Positions 54,681 to 63,776 of a stretch of 64,000 nt of DNA are shown one piece after another. Below the pieces are notes generated by a model. It was not told where the DNA came from. It saw only the letters and a program-made list of their open reading frames with translations, and ran no database searches. Source of the DNA: Thermoanaerobaculia bacterium (GTDB lineage Bacteria > Acidobacteriota > Thermoanaerobaculia > Multivoradales > Multivoraceae); contig JAJEBV010000006.1 of assembly GCA_022822365.1 (NCBI GenBank), positions 158,635 to 222,634 on the forward strand, read 5' to 3'. Within the stretch, counting starts at the first letter, position 1; each line of letters opens with the position of its first letter. The position numbers were made by a program, and so were the translations under genes.

Positions 54681-56948
54681 CTACGCCGTCAGCCCGCGAT
54701 ACACCTTCGGCAACTGACTCGGCAGGGCGGCGATCTCGTCGATGACGAGGTAGCGGCGTTCGGGGCACATCTCGCGCAGGTAGTCGTGGCCGGCGGGGTC
54801 AACGGTGATGCAGAACGTGGAGATTCCCTGGCGTTCCGTTTCCCGGAGCGCGACCATCGTGTCGCGGATGCCGTAGACCCGTGAAGCGCGGTCGCTGCCG
54901 TAGTCGAAGTCCTGGGGGTAGCCGTCCGAGAGGATGAGCAGGACCTTGACCTTCGCCTCGCGCTCCGCGAGCTTGGCGGCGGCATGGCGGATCGCCGGTC
55001 CCATCCGGGTGCTGCGCTTCGGTTCCATCGCCGCGATCCGGTCTTCGGCCTCCCGGTCGAGGTCGTCGTCGAACTCCTTGGCGACGAAGAACTCGACCTC
55101 CTTGCGGCCGAAGCCGGAGAAACCGTAGATCGCGTAGTCGTCGCCGAGCGTCTCCAGAGCGTCGGCCATCAGGACCAGGGACTCCTTCTCGATGTCGATC
55201 ACCCGGCGGCCCGGCGGCAGTGGCTGAGGATTGTCGGGCCAGTCGAAGTCATCGAAGACACCGACGTACTCGGGTTCCGGCGTCTTGCCCGCGGGCGCCT
55301 CGGGCTCGTCCACCGGCGCCTCCGCGTCGGTCGAGGCGCTCATGTCGAGCAGGAAGGCGGCGGCCACGTCCCGGTGCTGGCGGCGGCGGCTCATGTACAC
55401 GGCGCCATCCGGCGGCCGGCCGGCACGGCGGTCGACGTGGGTCTCGACCACCCGGTCGAGGTCGAGCTCCTCGCCCTCGATCAGCCGCCGCATCCGCCGG
55501 AACTCCTCCGGCTTGAGCAACTCGAACTGCTTCCTGACCCGCCGCAGCAGATCGGCATGGAGGCGTCTCGTCTCGTCGACGAACCGGTCCGGAGAGGCTG
55601 CGGCACCGTTCGCGGTCGGTCCGGGCGGCTCGATCGGTTTCTCGCGCAGGTGGCACCAGCGCCGGCGATAGCCGGCCAGTTCGTGGTCCCACTCGTCGTA
55701 GTAGTAGACCTGCTCCCGGTCGAGCCCCGCCTCCGCCAGCTCCCGCTCCAGCCGCTTCGACAGTTCCTCGAGGCGGGCCGCCAGCTCCTCGGGATCGAGT
55801 TCGATCGGCGTTCCCTCCTCGTCACTCCCTTCGGCCTCGATCGCACCCGTGACGTCGAGGTCGGTCAGCGGCAGGCCGGCGGTGCCCGAGAGATCGCCGT
55901 CCTGCAGGCTGAGCACGCCCAGTTCGTCGACCTGCAACTGCTCCATCAGGCCGGCGGCGATCGGGCCCGGTTCCACGTCGTCCCGCACTTCGACCTCGGA
56001 TGCGAGCTCCTGCCACTCCCGGCGCAACTCGACGCGCTCCGGTGCGGGGTCGCCGTGGTGTGCCGGCGCAGGCACGTCGAGGGATTGGGCTTCGGCCCCG
56101 GGATCCAGGTCGGCGCCGCGATCCCGCGGCCGGCCGTCGTCCATGGCGGCCTCGGCGCCGGCAGGGCCGAGAGTCGAGCGCAGGGCCGCGAACGCGGGAT
56201 AGAGCGCCCGGACCGCGCGCAGGGTGTGATCGACGGTGACGCCGGGATTCAGCAGCATCGCCGCTTCTCCGGAATGCCGGCCAGCGCCCGGATGGCGCGG
56301 ATCCGCGCCATCCGTGAACGGGTCCACGCGCCCGTCCGCGGGCGCGTGGACGGCAGGCCGGCGCACCGACAGCCCGCTCGCCAGCAGTCGGGACCGCTGC
56401 TCCAGCAGGAGTGCACGCGCCAGGTCGAACAGGGCCGCTTCCCGCGGCTGCCGGCGGCCCGCAGGCCGTTGCGGCGGGCCCAGCGACGAATCGAGCGCAT
56501 CGTCGATCAGCCGCAGCAGATCGCGGCCCACTCCCCGGAACACGCGCGAGAGAGCCGCGTCGATGCGCGCACCTTCGAGCCGCGCGAACAGCGCCCGAGC
56601 GAGGGCCGGCTCGTCGAAAGCGGCGAAGAACTCGGCGAACCGGATCGGACCACGGCGATACGTACCAAACAGCACGCCGCCCAACTGGTGCAGCACCGCC
56701 ATCCGGTAGACCATGAAGTTCCCCTGGCTGTCCGGCAACCGGTCCATCCGCTCCGGCAGGTAGAAAGCCGCGCCGTCCGTCGTCGGCCGGCCCGCGGCCG
56801 CCGCGCCTTCCAGGTCGAGATGCCCCGCTCGCGACCTGTCCCCGGCTTCAAGATCGGCGAGCGACCGGACCTCGGCCGGCCGCGCCAGCATCGCCTCGAC
56901 GTAGATCTCGAGGACGCGGGCGACGTCGTCGAGGGCGACCGCGGTCAA
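54681..56948 (-). CDS. norD: NorD/CbbO-type VWA-domain protein with an in-frame repeat insertion
   Basis: This 755-residue partner of a CbbQ/NorQ-type AAA protein has a helical N-terminal half and a middle segment with [19 protein letters not shown], common to NorD-like proteins. The C-terminal VWA domain has [20 protein letters not shown] and later [12 protein letters not shown] and [15 protein letters not shown]. With NorQ it would remodel or load a metal enzyme, but no nitric oxide reductase or Rubisco gene is nearby. TTG start at 56948 overlaps the norQ stop (TTGA). About 33 residues (roughly 192-225) are encoded by a dispersed hairpin element, read in frame. The gene remains open throughout. 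Confidence 0.8.
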   Translation of the reverse strand: MTAVALDDVARVLEIYVEAMLARPAEVRSLADLEAGDRSRAGHLDLEGAAAAGRPTTDGAAFYLPERMDRLPDSQGNFMVYRMAVLHQLGGVLFGTYRRGPIRFAEFFAAFDEPALARALFARLEGARIDAALSRVFRGVGRDLLRLIDDALDSSLGPPQRPAGRRQPREAALFDLARALLLEQRSRLLASGLSVRRPAVHAPADGRVDPFTDGADPRHPGAGRHSGEAAMLLNPGVTVDHTLRAVRALYPAFAALRSTLGPAGAEAAMDDGRPRDRGADLDPGAEAQSLDVPAPAHHGDPAPERVELRREWQELASEVEVRDDVEPGPIAAGLMEQLQVDELGVLSLQDGDLSGTAGLPLTDLDVTGAIEAEGSDEEGTPIELDPEELAARLEELSKRLERELAEAGLDREQVYYYDEWDHELAGYRRRWCHLREKPIEPPGPTANGAAASPDRFVDETRRLHADLLRRVRKQFELLKPEEFRRMRRLIEGEELDLDRVVETHVDRRAGRPPDGAVYMSRRRQHRDVAAAFLLDMSASTDAEAPVDEPEAPAGKTPEPEYVGVFDDFDWPDNPQPLPPGRRVIDIEKESLVLMADALETLGDDYAIYGFSGFGRKEVEFFVAKEFDDDLDREAEDRIAAMEPKRSTRMGPAIRHAAAKLAEREAKVKVLLILSDGYPQDFDYGSDRASRVYGIRDTMVALRETERQGISTFCITVDPAGHDYLREMCPERRYLVIDEIAALPSQLPKVYRGLTA
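56273..56372. repeat. Dispersed hairpin repeat, enlarged copy inside norD
   Basis: The same outer arms as the short copies (GCCGGCC at 56276-56282 and GGCCGGC at 56356-56362, then GCACCGACAG) enclose two further palindromes. The first is a perfect 24-base palindrome at 56290-56313. The second is a hairpin with 13-base arms at 56322-56334 and 56339-56351 around TCCG. About 100 bases in total, kept in frame within the norD-like gene. It looks like a small palindromic mobile element, with the short copies as deletion forms or vice versa. Confidence 0.72.
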
Positions 56949-57796
56949 GGCAACAACGTCGACGCCACCTCGGTCACCGCGCGCTGGACCTCGTCGTCAT
57001 CGGTGATCGCCCGGCAGATCGCGGCGACGCAGGCTTCGCGCACGCCGATGCCGCCGGCGATCAACTGCGCCGTGTAGATGAGCAGGCGGGTGCTGACCCC
57101 TTCGTCGAAGCCGCGGTGATGCAGGTTGCGGATGCGCTTGCCGAGTTCGGCCAGGTCGCGGGCCAGCGTCAAGTCGATGTCCGCCTCGTGCGCGATGATC
57201 TCGGCTTCGATCTCCGGCGGCGGATAGTCGAACTCGAGCGCCACGAAGCGCTGGCGCGTGCTCGGCTTCAGGTCCTTGGCCACGCTCTGGTAGCCCGGGT
57301 TGTACGAAAGAACGAGCAGGAAGTCGGGGTGCGCCGGCAGGATCTCGCCGCGCTTCTCGATCGGCAGGATGCGGCGGTGGTCGGTCAGCGCGTGGATCAG
57401 CACCGTCGTGTCCTTGCGCGCCTCGACGATCTCGTCCAGGTAGCAGATCGATCCGTCGCGCACCGCCCGGGTCAGCGGACCATCCATCCACACCGTGTCG
57501 TCGCCTTCGAGCAGGTAGCGGCCGACCAGGTCGGTCGCGGTCAGGTCCTCGTGGCAGGCGACGGTGACGAGGGGCGTTTCCATACCGGCACGCGTGCCTG
57601 CGTCACCGCCACGGTAGAGGCGGTGCGTCATGTGCTCCAGGAACCGGGTCTTGCCGCAGCCCGTCGGTCCCTTGAGCAGCACCGGCATGCGCGCCCGGTG
57701 GGAGGCGAGGAACAACTCCACCTCGTCGCCGACCGGCAGGTAGTAGGGCGCCTCCGGCTCGGGCCGCGACGGCGCCGCTTGCAGAGGCTGAGTCAT
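56945..57796 (-). CDS. norQ: CbbQ/NorQ/GvpN-type AAA+ ATPase
   Basis: This 283-residue MoxR-class AAA protein has Walker [17 protein letters not shown] near 40 and [21 protein letters not shown]. Walker B is [21 protein letters not shown]. Sensor-like [24 protein letters not shown] and a C-terminal CbbQ-type helix region ([22 protein letters not shown]) follow. With the VWA protein encoded next it forms the ATP-driven activator pairs known for nitric oxide reductase and Rubisco. The target enzyme here is not identified. ATG start at 57796; 4-base overlap with norD. It lies 19 bases after the pterin dehydratase gene. Confidence 0.9.
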   Translation of the reverse strand: MTQPLQAAPSRPEPEAPYYLPVGDEVELFLASHRARMPVLLKGPTGCGKTRFLEHMTHRLYRGGDAGTRAGMETPLVTVACHEDLTATDLVGRYLLEGDDTVWMDGPLTRAVRDGSICYLDEIVEARKDTTVLIHALTDHRRILPIEKRGEILPAHPDFLLVLSYNPGYQSVAKDLKPSTRQRFVALEFDYPPPEIEAEIIAHEADIDLTLARDLAELGKRIRNLHHRGFDEGVSTRLLIYTAQLIAGGIGVREACVAAICRAITDDDEVQRAVTEVASTLLP

Positions 57797-57815
57797 GTGC
57801 CGTGGAGGTGGAGAA

Positions 57816-58097
57816 TCACGAGTGGTCGATCGCCCGAGCGAGTGCGAAGTCCTTCTCCGTCACGCCGCCGGCCGAATGAGTGCTGAGGGTCAGGCGAACC
57901 CGGTTGTAGCGAACATCGATGTCCGGGTGGTGGTCCGCCGCTTCGGCAAGTTCGGCCACGAAGTCGACGAAACGCACCGCCGCCGGGAAAGTCGGGAACT
58001 CGTACTCCCGCGAGATGGAGGGAGCTTCCAGATCCGCCTCCCAGCCCGCCAGTTCTCCGCACGCCGCCCGAATCTCGTCCGCCGTCATCGCCGCCAT
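57816..58097 (-). CDS. phhB: 4a-hydroxytetrahydrobiopterin dehydratase
   Basis: This 93-residue enzyme (pterin-4a-carbinolamine dehydratase, PCD/DCoH family) recycles the pterin cofactor of aromatic amino acid hydroxylases. Active-site pattern is [30 protein letters not shown], with the paired His, then the later His in STHSAGG. Preceding [20 protein letters not shown] is the family helix. Start is ATG 58097, or the second ATG at 58088. No phenylalanine hydroxylase gene is in the window, so the pterin may serve another step such as molybdopterin-linked or regulatory roles. Confidence 0.93.
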   Translation of the reverse strand: MAAMTADEIRAACGELAGWEADLEAPSISREYEFPTFPAAVRFVDFVAELAEAADHHPDIDVRYNRVRLTLSTHSAGGVTEKDFALARAIDHS

Positions 58098-58131
58098 TGC
58101 CCAGTACCTCCGCCGCGCGACCCTAGCAGCC

Positions 58132-58157
58132 GCCGGCCGGAAGGCCGGCGCACCGGC
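58132..58157. repeat. Dispersed hairpin repeat, short form, copy 3
   Basis: GCCGGCC, loop GGAA, GGCCGGC (58132-58149), followed by GCACCGGC. It lies in the divergent gap between the pterin dehydratase and luciferase-like genes, about 30 bases before the latter's start, so it cannot be a simple terminator for either. It could form a structured leader on the plus-strand mRNA. Confidence 0.66.
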
Positions 58158-58186
58158 ACTCTCCGCAGTGGTACTGTCGGCGGCCT

Positions 58187-59398
58187 ATGAAATTCGGCAT
58201 CTTCTACGAGCATCAGCTACCGAAACCGTGGGGGCCGGACTCGGAGCACCGGCTGCTTCAGAACTCGCTGGAGCAGATCGAGCTCGCGGATCGGCTCGGG
58301 TACGACTACGCCTGGGAGGTGGAGCACCACTTCCTGGAGGAGTACTCCCACAGTTCGGCGCCCGAAGTGTTCCTTGCGGCGGCGTCGCAGCGGACAAAGA
58401 ACATCCGGCTCGGCCACGGCATCGTCCAGTTGACTACGAACCACCCGGCCCGGGTCGCCGAGCGGGTTTCGACGCTCGACCTGGTTTCGAACGGCCGTGT
58501 CGAGCTCGGCCTCGGCGAAGGCTCCAGCGTCACCGAGCTCCATCCCTTCGGCCGCAGCTTCCGCGACAAGCGGATCGTCTGGGAGGAGGCGGTCCAGGCC
58601 TGCCTGCCGATGTTCTGGAACGAAGGCTGGGAGTACCACGGCCACTACTTCGACTTCCCGCTCCGCAACGTGATCCCGAAGCCGCTGCAGCGGCCGCACC
58701 CGCCGCTCTGGGTCGCCTGTTCGCAACTCGACACGATCCGCTACGCCGCGCACCGCGGCATGGGCGCGCTGTGCTTCAAGTTCGCCGACCTCGACTCCGC
58801 CCGGGCCTGGGTCAACGCGTACTACAACACGTTCACGCAGGACCAGCGCAAGCTCTGCGACTACCAGACGAACCCGAACCTGGCGACGGTCAGCGGCTTC
58901 ATGTGCGCGCCCACCGACGAAGAGGCGCAACAGAAGGCCGACGGCTGGACCTTCTTCCAGTTCGCCCTCCAGCTCTACAACAAGGAGGGGCCGTTCGAGC
59001 CGAAGTCGAACAACTTCTGGGAGCGCTACCAGGAGTGGAAGCAGACCCCCGAGGGCCGGCGTCGCTCCGACAGCGAGTTGATCGGCTCCCCGGAGACGAT
59101 CCGCGAGCGCCTGCGGGAACTCGAGCGGGCCCACGTGGACCAGGTCATCCTGCTCAACCAGGCCGGCAAGAACACTCACGAGGACATCATGAGCAGCCTG
59201 GAACTCTTCGCCCGCGAGGTGATGCCCGAGTTCCAGGAGCGCGAAGACCAGCAGCAGGAATGGAAGCGAGCGGTTCTCGCCGGCGAGCAGAGGCTCGACG
59301 AGATCGACACGGAACCGTTCAACGTCACCGCGCGCCTGAAGCCCACCCTGCCGCCGTCCGAGGAGGCGCTGGCCGCGGCCCGGAAGTGGGCCAGCTAG
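58187..59398 (+). CDS. LLM-class flavin-dependent oxidoreductase
   Basis: This 403-residue luciferase-like monooxygenase folds as a TIM barrel and uses reduced flavin from a separate reductase. Family features are KFGIFYEHQLPKPWGPDSEH, GYDYAWEVEHHFLEEYSHSSAPEVFLAAAS, RLGHGIVQLTTNHPARVAERV and GRVELGLGEGSSVTELHPFG. Later segments GSPETIRERLREL and DQVILLNQAGKN match the C-terminal flavin-phosphate region. Substrate cannot be read; close-sounding family members act on alkanals or aromatic acids. ATG start at 58187. No flavin reductase is adjacent. Confidence 0.91.
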   Translation: MKFGIFYEHQLPKPWGPDSEHRLLQNSLEQIELADRLGYDYAWEVEHHFLEEYSHSSAPEVFLAAASQRTKNIRLGHGIVQLTTNHPARVAERVSTLDLVSNGRVELGLGEGSSVTELHPFGRSFRDKRIVWEEAVQACLPMFWNEGWEYHGHYFDFPLRNVIPKPLQRPHPPLWVACSQLDTIRYAAHRGMGALCFKFADLDSARAWVNAYYNTFTQDQRKLCDYQTNPNLATVSGFMCAPTDEEAQQKADGWTFFQFALQLYNKEGPFEPKSNNFWERYQEWKQTPEGRRRSDSELIGSPETIRERLRELERAHVDQVILLNQAGKNTHEDIMSSLELFAREVMPEFQEREDQQQEWKRAVLAGEQRLDEIDTEPFNVTARLKPTLPPSEEALAAARKWAS

Positions 59399-59481
59399 CT
59401 CATCCACCGGCGACCGCAACCGAATCATCACTCCTGCGTAGTCAAGTACGACAGCACGCCCCCAACACAGGAGACTCCTTC

Positions 59482-60264
59482 ATGTCCCTTCTCTTCCAGC
59501 GCCGCCGGCCTGTCTCGCTAGCCGGCTGCATCCTGCTCCTCGGGGCCGCGCTCTTCGCCGCGCCGCTTGTCGGGGCCGATGAACTGCCGTCGCCCGAGGA
59601 GATCATCGCTCGCCACGTCGAGGCGCTCGGCGGCGAGGCCGCACTACGTGCCCGCGCTTCGGTCACTACAAACGGCACGTTCGAGGTGCCCGCGATGGGA
59701 ATGTCCGCCCCAATGACGATCCTCCAGATCGCACCTGACCAGGGCATCGTTCGCATCAGCATGCCCGGGATGGGCGAGAGTGTGCAGGCCTACAACGGCG
59801 AGATCGCCTGGGTCGAGGACCCGATGCAGGGGAATCGCGTGCTCGAGGGCGCCGAACTCAACGCGCTGAAGCGTCAGTTCGACCTGCATGCGGACCTGAA
59901 GTACGGCGAGCACTATCCGCAACGCGCAACGGCCGGCGAAGCCGAATGGAACGGCGAGGCGGCGTACCAAGTCGATCTGGTCGACGCCGACGGCACCGAG
60001 TCTTCCCGCTACTTCTCCGTCGAAACCGGCCTGCTGCTCGGCGAGGAGGCCTCGATCACAAACGAGATGGGCACGATGGAGGCGACGACGACCTGGAGCG
60101 ACTACAAGGAGTTCGGCGGCGTGATGTTCGCCACCTCCGCCACCACGAACCTCGTCTCCATGGGCATGGAGTTCATTCAGACCATCGACTCCGTCACCTT
60201 CGACGACATCGACCCAAGCGTCTTCGAGCCCTCCGACGTGATCAAGGCCCTGCTGCCGGAGTAG
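59482..60264 (+). CDS. Secreted lipoprotein-sorting-like protein, paralogue A
   Basis: This 260-residue exported protein has a signal at about 1-32 (LAGCILLLGAALFAAPLVGA). The early block LPSPEEIIARHVEALGGEAALRARASVTTNGTFEVPAMGMS is typical of DUF-type LolA/outer-membrane lipoprotein-sorting-like proteins in acidobacteria. Later conserved runs are EDPMQGNRVLEG, AEWNGEAAYQVDLVDADG, WSDYKEFGGVMF and DPSVFEPSD. The same runs recur in the next gene. Start ATG 59482 has GGAG about 10 bases upstream. The family may carry hydrophobic ligands across the periplasm, but no function is shown. Confidence 0.72.
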   Translation: MSLLFQRRRPVSLAGCILLLGAALFAAPLVGADELPSPEEIIARHVEALGGEAALRARASVTTNGTFEVPAMGMSAPMTILQIAPDQGIVRISMPGMGESVQAYNGEIAWVEDPMQGNRVLEGAELNALKRQFDLHADLKYGEHYPQRATAGEAEWNGEAAYQVDLVDADGTESSRYFSVETGLLLGEEASITNEMGTMEATTTWSDYKEFGGVMFATSATTNLVSMGMEFIQTIDSVTFDDIDPSVFEPSDVIKALLPE

Positions 60265-60309
60265 ACCCGCCGCTAACGAGCACACACAACGAATTCAGGA
60301 GACCAATCC

Positions 60310-61134
60310 ATGTCCTTCAAGTCCACCAGTCGCAACGCCCTGTTCGCGCTCGCCTGCTGCGGCCTGCTTCTCGGCGGCTGCGGCGCCTACAAGGCTGGGA
60401 AAGCCATGGGCGCGGCAGCAGCCACGACTGCGCCGGAGCCTCCCCCACCGCCAGAGCTGACGGAAGAACAGAAGATCATCGCCCGCTACATCGAGGCGAG
60501 CGGCGGCGAGGACGCAATCCGCGCTCACACCTCGATGACGATCAAGGGCGGGTTCGAGATGCCCGCGATGGGCATGTCCGGGGACACCACGACGTACTCG
60601 CTGGCACCCGACAAGACCCTGGCCCTGATCAGCCTTCCCGGAATGGGCGAGATCGTCACTGGCACGAATGGAGACGTCGCCTGGGCCGAGGACCCGATGC
60701 AGGGGCCACGAGTGCTGGACGGCCAAATGCTCGCCGATGCCAGGCGCCAGGCCCGCTTCTACGTCCAACTGGAGTACGACGATCTGTACCCGGAGCAGAC
60801 AGCGGCCGGAGAGACCGAATGGAACGGCCAGACCGCCCACCAGCTCGACCTGGTCGACACCGACGGCAACGAGTCTTCGCACTACTTCGCCGCGGACACG
60901 GGCCTCCTGATCGGCATCGAGGCAACGCAGACGAATGAAATGGGAACGATGGACGTGGCGATCACGATGAGCGACTACAAGGAGTTCGGTGGGATCCTGG
61001 TACCCACCTCCACCCTGATGAGCATGCCCAGCATGGGGATGGAGTTCACCCAGACCGTCGACTCCGTGACCTACAACGACGTCGACCCGAGCGTCTTCGA
61101 GCCCTCCGACGCGATCAAGGCGCTGCTGGAGTAG
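60310..61134 (+). CDS. Secreted lipoprotein, paralogue B of the preceding gene
   Basis: This 274-residue protein differs from paralogue A by a true lipobox: CCGLLLGGC (Cys about 24), followed by an Ala/Pro linker (TTAPEPPPPPELTEEQ). The folded part repeats the shared blocks: EASGGEDAIRAHTSMTIKGGFEMPAMGMSG, EDPMQGPRVLDG, EWNGQTAHQLDLVD, SDYKEFGG and DPSVFEPSDAIKALLE. So a tandem duplication produced one soluble exported copy and one membrane-anchored copy. ATG start at 60310, 45 bases after the first gene, with AGGAG upstream. Confidence 0.74.
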   Translation: MSFKSTSRNALFALACCGLLLGGCGAYKAGKAMGAAAATTAPEPPPPPELTEEQKIIARYIEASGGEDAIRAHTSMTIKGGFEMPAMGMSGDTTTYSLAPDKTLALISLPGMGEIVTGTNGDVAWAEDPMQGPRVLDGQMLADARRQARFYVQLEYDDLYPEQTAAGETEWNGQTAHQLDLVDTDGNESSHYFAADTGLLIGIEATQTNEMGTMDVAITMSDYKEFGGILVPTSTLMSMPSMGMEFTQTVDSVTYNDVDPSVFEPSDAIKALLE

Positions 61135-61303
61135 GGGCTCGGCCCGTTCGAGACAGATCCTCCCCCGGTGCGGCCGTGTCGGCGCGGTCGCACCGACGCT
61201 CTTCGTCGCCGCGGCGACACTGCTCGCCGCCACGGCACCAGCCGCGGCCCAGGGCAGCCGCCGGCCGCAGGCGCGCCTGACGGACTTCTACGAGCAGTGG
61301 CTC

Positions 61304-63697
61304 GTGGAGGCGGAGCCGCTACTTGGCGACGAAGAGCGCCGGGCCTTCGAGCGGCTGGAAGGCCCGGGCGCGCGCGAGCGCTTTCTCCGCGCCTTCTGGG
61401 CGGCGCGGCCCGAGCGCCTGCTCGAACGCTGGCAGGAGAACCGCGAGGCCCGCAACCAGCTCCGGGAACGCTCGCCGGCGATGGAGCGCGCAGTCCTCCT
61501 GGCCGGGAAGCCCGCGTTCCGGCAGCCGGTCGAACCCTGCGAGTCGGAGCTGCGGCGGATCGAGATCTGGATCTACGACGGCTGGCGGCTTGAACACCAG
61601 CTCGGTCGTCCGCCGCCGCCAGGTGAAGACGAAATCGTCCTGGCGTTCGTACAGCAGGTGAACTTCGACCCACGGTCCATGCGGCTGTGGTCGCCTGCCT
61701 CGGGTGTCGATCTGGCCTTCGAACCGGAACAGCCGGCAGGCGCGGACGACGACGCCGAGGCACAGCCGGCCGGCGCACTCCGGGTGCTGGACCAGGCGGA
61801 ACGGCGCCGCTGCCTGACCCCGACCGAACGACGCCGCCTGGAGCGGCGGCTCGGCCGCGCCGTCAGTTGGAAGGAGTTCATCGACCGGCTGGGCTGGGCC
61901 GGCGCTGCGCCCGACGGCGGCTGGGTGGACCGCTTCCTTCGCGTCGAAGCGGTGCTCGACGTCGACGTCATGGCGCTGCCAGGCGTTGTACTCGACCTTC
62001 AACCCCTCGGCAGCGAGAACCGGCGCACGGCGATTCGCGGCCGGCTGCGACTGCCACCCGGGCACCTTGCCGCGATCGGCGCCGGCCAGATCCTCGATCG
62101 CGTGACGATCACCGGCGATGTCTTCCTGCGCGACCGCCTGGCCGACGCCTTCGTCGTCACCCATCACGTGAGCGGCGGAAGCGCGGACATCGCTCTCGAC
62201 TTCTACCGGCGGCTGCCGGCCGGCGACTACCGGCTCGAGATCCGCGCCGAGGATCGCCTTGGCCGCGGCCTGCTCCGCATGAGCCGCGCGCTCGAGGTGC
62301 CCGGGCTCGAGGCGCCGCCCGGCATCCCGGGCCTCGGCCTCCTGAGCCGCCGCGAGACGATCGTGCTCAACCGGTTGCCGAGCGTCGAGTTGCTGGCGCC
62401 CGAAGGCCGCGTCCTCGGTTCGACCTTCACGGCCCGTGTCGTCGCCAGCCCGGCGGTCGCCCAGGTCGTCTTCCTGCGCGATGGCGAGAAGGCCGCACAC
62501 GCCTCTGCCCCTCCCTTCGTGCGAGACCTCGAGCTGCCGGGCCGCCGCCACCGGATCGAGGTCCGGGGACAGGACGCCGCGGGTGTGCTCCTGGCCCGTC
62601 ACGCACTGGAGATCGAGCGGGAAGAACATCCGTTCTCCATCGCGCTCGAGCGCCCGGACCCGGCCTTCGTCGAGGAGGCGCTCGATCTTCTGGTGCGCGT
62701 CGACGTGCCGTCCGGCAGGGAGCTCGACCGCGTCGACTGCCATCTGAACGCCGCGCTCCTCCAGACGATGTCGGCGCCGCCCTTCCGATGCCGGGTTCCG
62801 GCCGGACTGCGCCTGCCCCTGAGCTTCGTTCGGGCCGTTGCCACGCTCCGCACCGGCGAGACGGTCGAAGACCTCGTCTTCCTCGGGTCGGGGGCGCCGG
62901 AACAGATCGAGGTGCGCCTCGTCGACCTGCTGGTCTCGGTCGGAGGCCGGCAGGCGGGACCGGGAACGGGACTGGACGCGGCCGACTTCCGTGTCCTGCA
63001 CCGGGGCGTCGAGGCACGGATCCGCGACTTCCGGAACCTCGCCGACCGACCGCTCACCGTGGCCCTGCTGATGGACATCTCAAGTTCGATGGGCCGCGGC
63101 GTCCGCGTCGCCTCGACCAGTGCCCAACGTTTCTTCGAGGGCATCCTCACCGATCGAGACGCCGCCAGCCTCATCGTCTTCAACCACGACCTGGACCGTC
63201 TGGCGCCCTTCTCAGACGACACGCGCCTGCTCCGCTACGCCGCCGAGGGCCTGCGGGCATGGGGTTCCACCCGGCTCTACGACGGGATCTCCTATGCCGT
63301 TTCGTCGTTCGCGGGCCGTCCGGACCGGCGCGCCCTGGTCGTGCTCAGCGACGGCGCCGATACGGACAGCAATCTCGACTTCGAGCGCGTGCTGGCGCAG
63401 GTCGAGCTGGCCGGCGTGGTCGTCTACCCGATCGCCCTGCGGATCAACGACCCGGACACCGCCGAGGCTTTGGAACGCCTCGCGGATCGCAGCGGCGGGC
63501 GCTACCACGTCGCCGCTTCGGTCGAGGACCTGGACCGCATCTACCGCGAGATCGAGCGCGATCTCCGCTCCCAGTACCTGATCGCGTTCGAACCGCCGCC
63601 CGGAGTCGAGGCGCGCGCCGACGGGCTGCGGGACATCGGGGTCGAGGTGGCGCGGGCGGGGCTGACGGTGACGGGCGTGCGGAGCCGGGGGAGGTAG
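61304..63697 (+). CDS. VWFA-related (acidobacterial-type) protein with GWxTD-like N-terminus; true start unclear
   Basis: The frame from GTG 61304 gives 797 residues. Upstream codons in the same frame (from about 61157) spell a good signal peptide (GAVAPTLFVAAATLLAATAPAAAQG), so the gene should start there, but no ATG, GTG or TTG exists between the in-frame stop at 61067 and 61304. ATC 61157 is one candidate. The N-terminal segment FLRAFWAARPERLLERWQENR resembles GWxTD domains. The C-terminal VWA domain has MIDAS VALLMDISSSMGRG (about 590) and RRALVVLSDGADTDSN, as in the VWFA-related family of Acidobacteriota. The middle is beta-rich. Role unknown. Confidence 0.76.
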   Translation: MEAEPLLGDEERRAFERLEGPGARERFLRAFWAARPERLLERWQENREARNQLRERSPAMERAVLLAGKPAFRQPVEPCESELRRIEIWIYDGWRLEHQLGRPPPPGEDEIVLAFVQQVNFDPRSMRLWSPASGVDLAFEPEQPAGADDDAEAQPAGALRVLDQAERRRCLTPTERRRLERRLGRAVSWKEFIDRLGWAGAAPDGGWVDRFLRVEAVLDVDVMALPGVVLDLQPLGSENRRTAIRGRLRLPPGHLAAIGAGQILDRVTITGDVFLRDRLADAFVVTHHVSGGSADIALDFYRRLPAGDYRLEIRAEDRLGRGLLRMSRALEVPGLEAPPGIPGLGLLSRRETIVLNRLPSVELLAPEGRVLGSTFTARVVASPAVAQVVFLRDGEKAAHASAPPFVRDLELPGRRHRIEVRGQDAAGVLLARHALEIEREEHPFSIALERPDPAFVEEALDLLVRVDVPSGRELDRVDCHLNAALLQTMSAPPFRCRVPAGLRLPLSFVRAVATLRTGETVEDLVFLGSGAPEQIEVRLVDLLVSVGGRQAGPGTGLDAADFRVLHRGVEARIRDFRNLADRPLTVALLMDISSSMGRGVRVASTSAQRFFEGILTDRDAASLIVFNHDLDRLAPFSDDTRLLRYAAEGLRAWGSTRLYDGISYAVSSFAGRPDRRALVVLSDGADTDSNLDFERVLAQVELAGVVVYPIALRINDPDTAEALERLADRSGGRYHVAASVEDLDRIYREIERDLRSQYLIAFEPPPGVEARADGLRDIGVEVARAGLTVTGVRSRGR

Positions 63698-63730
63698 GGC
63701 TCCGCGGATTGACGGATTCCGCCTACGGCG

Positions 63731-63759
63731 GATGCCGGCCAGAGGGCCGGCGCACCGAC
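63731..63759. repeat. Dispersed hairpin repeat, short form, copy 4
   Basis: GCCGGCC, loop AGAG, GGCCGGC (63734-63751), led by GAT and followed by GCACCGACG. It starts 34 bases after the VWFA-related stop codon and ends just before the next gene. Position fits a transcription stop for the upstream gene, without a T-tract. The first 14 bases after the leading GAT match copy 1 except in the loop. Confidence 0.7.
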
Positions 63760-63776
63760 GCGCGTAGACTGCCGGC

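Noticed and set aside
57919..59481. Long open frame continuing upstream of paralogue A through the luciferase-like gene
   Set aside because: Shadow of the LLM gene in another frame. ATG 59482 gives a clean signal peptide.
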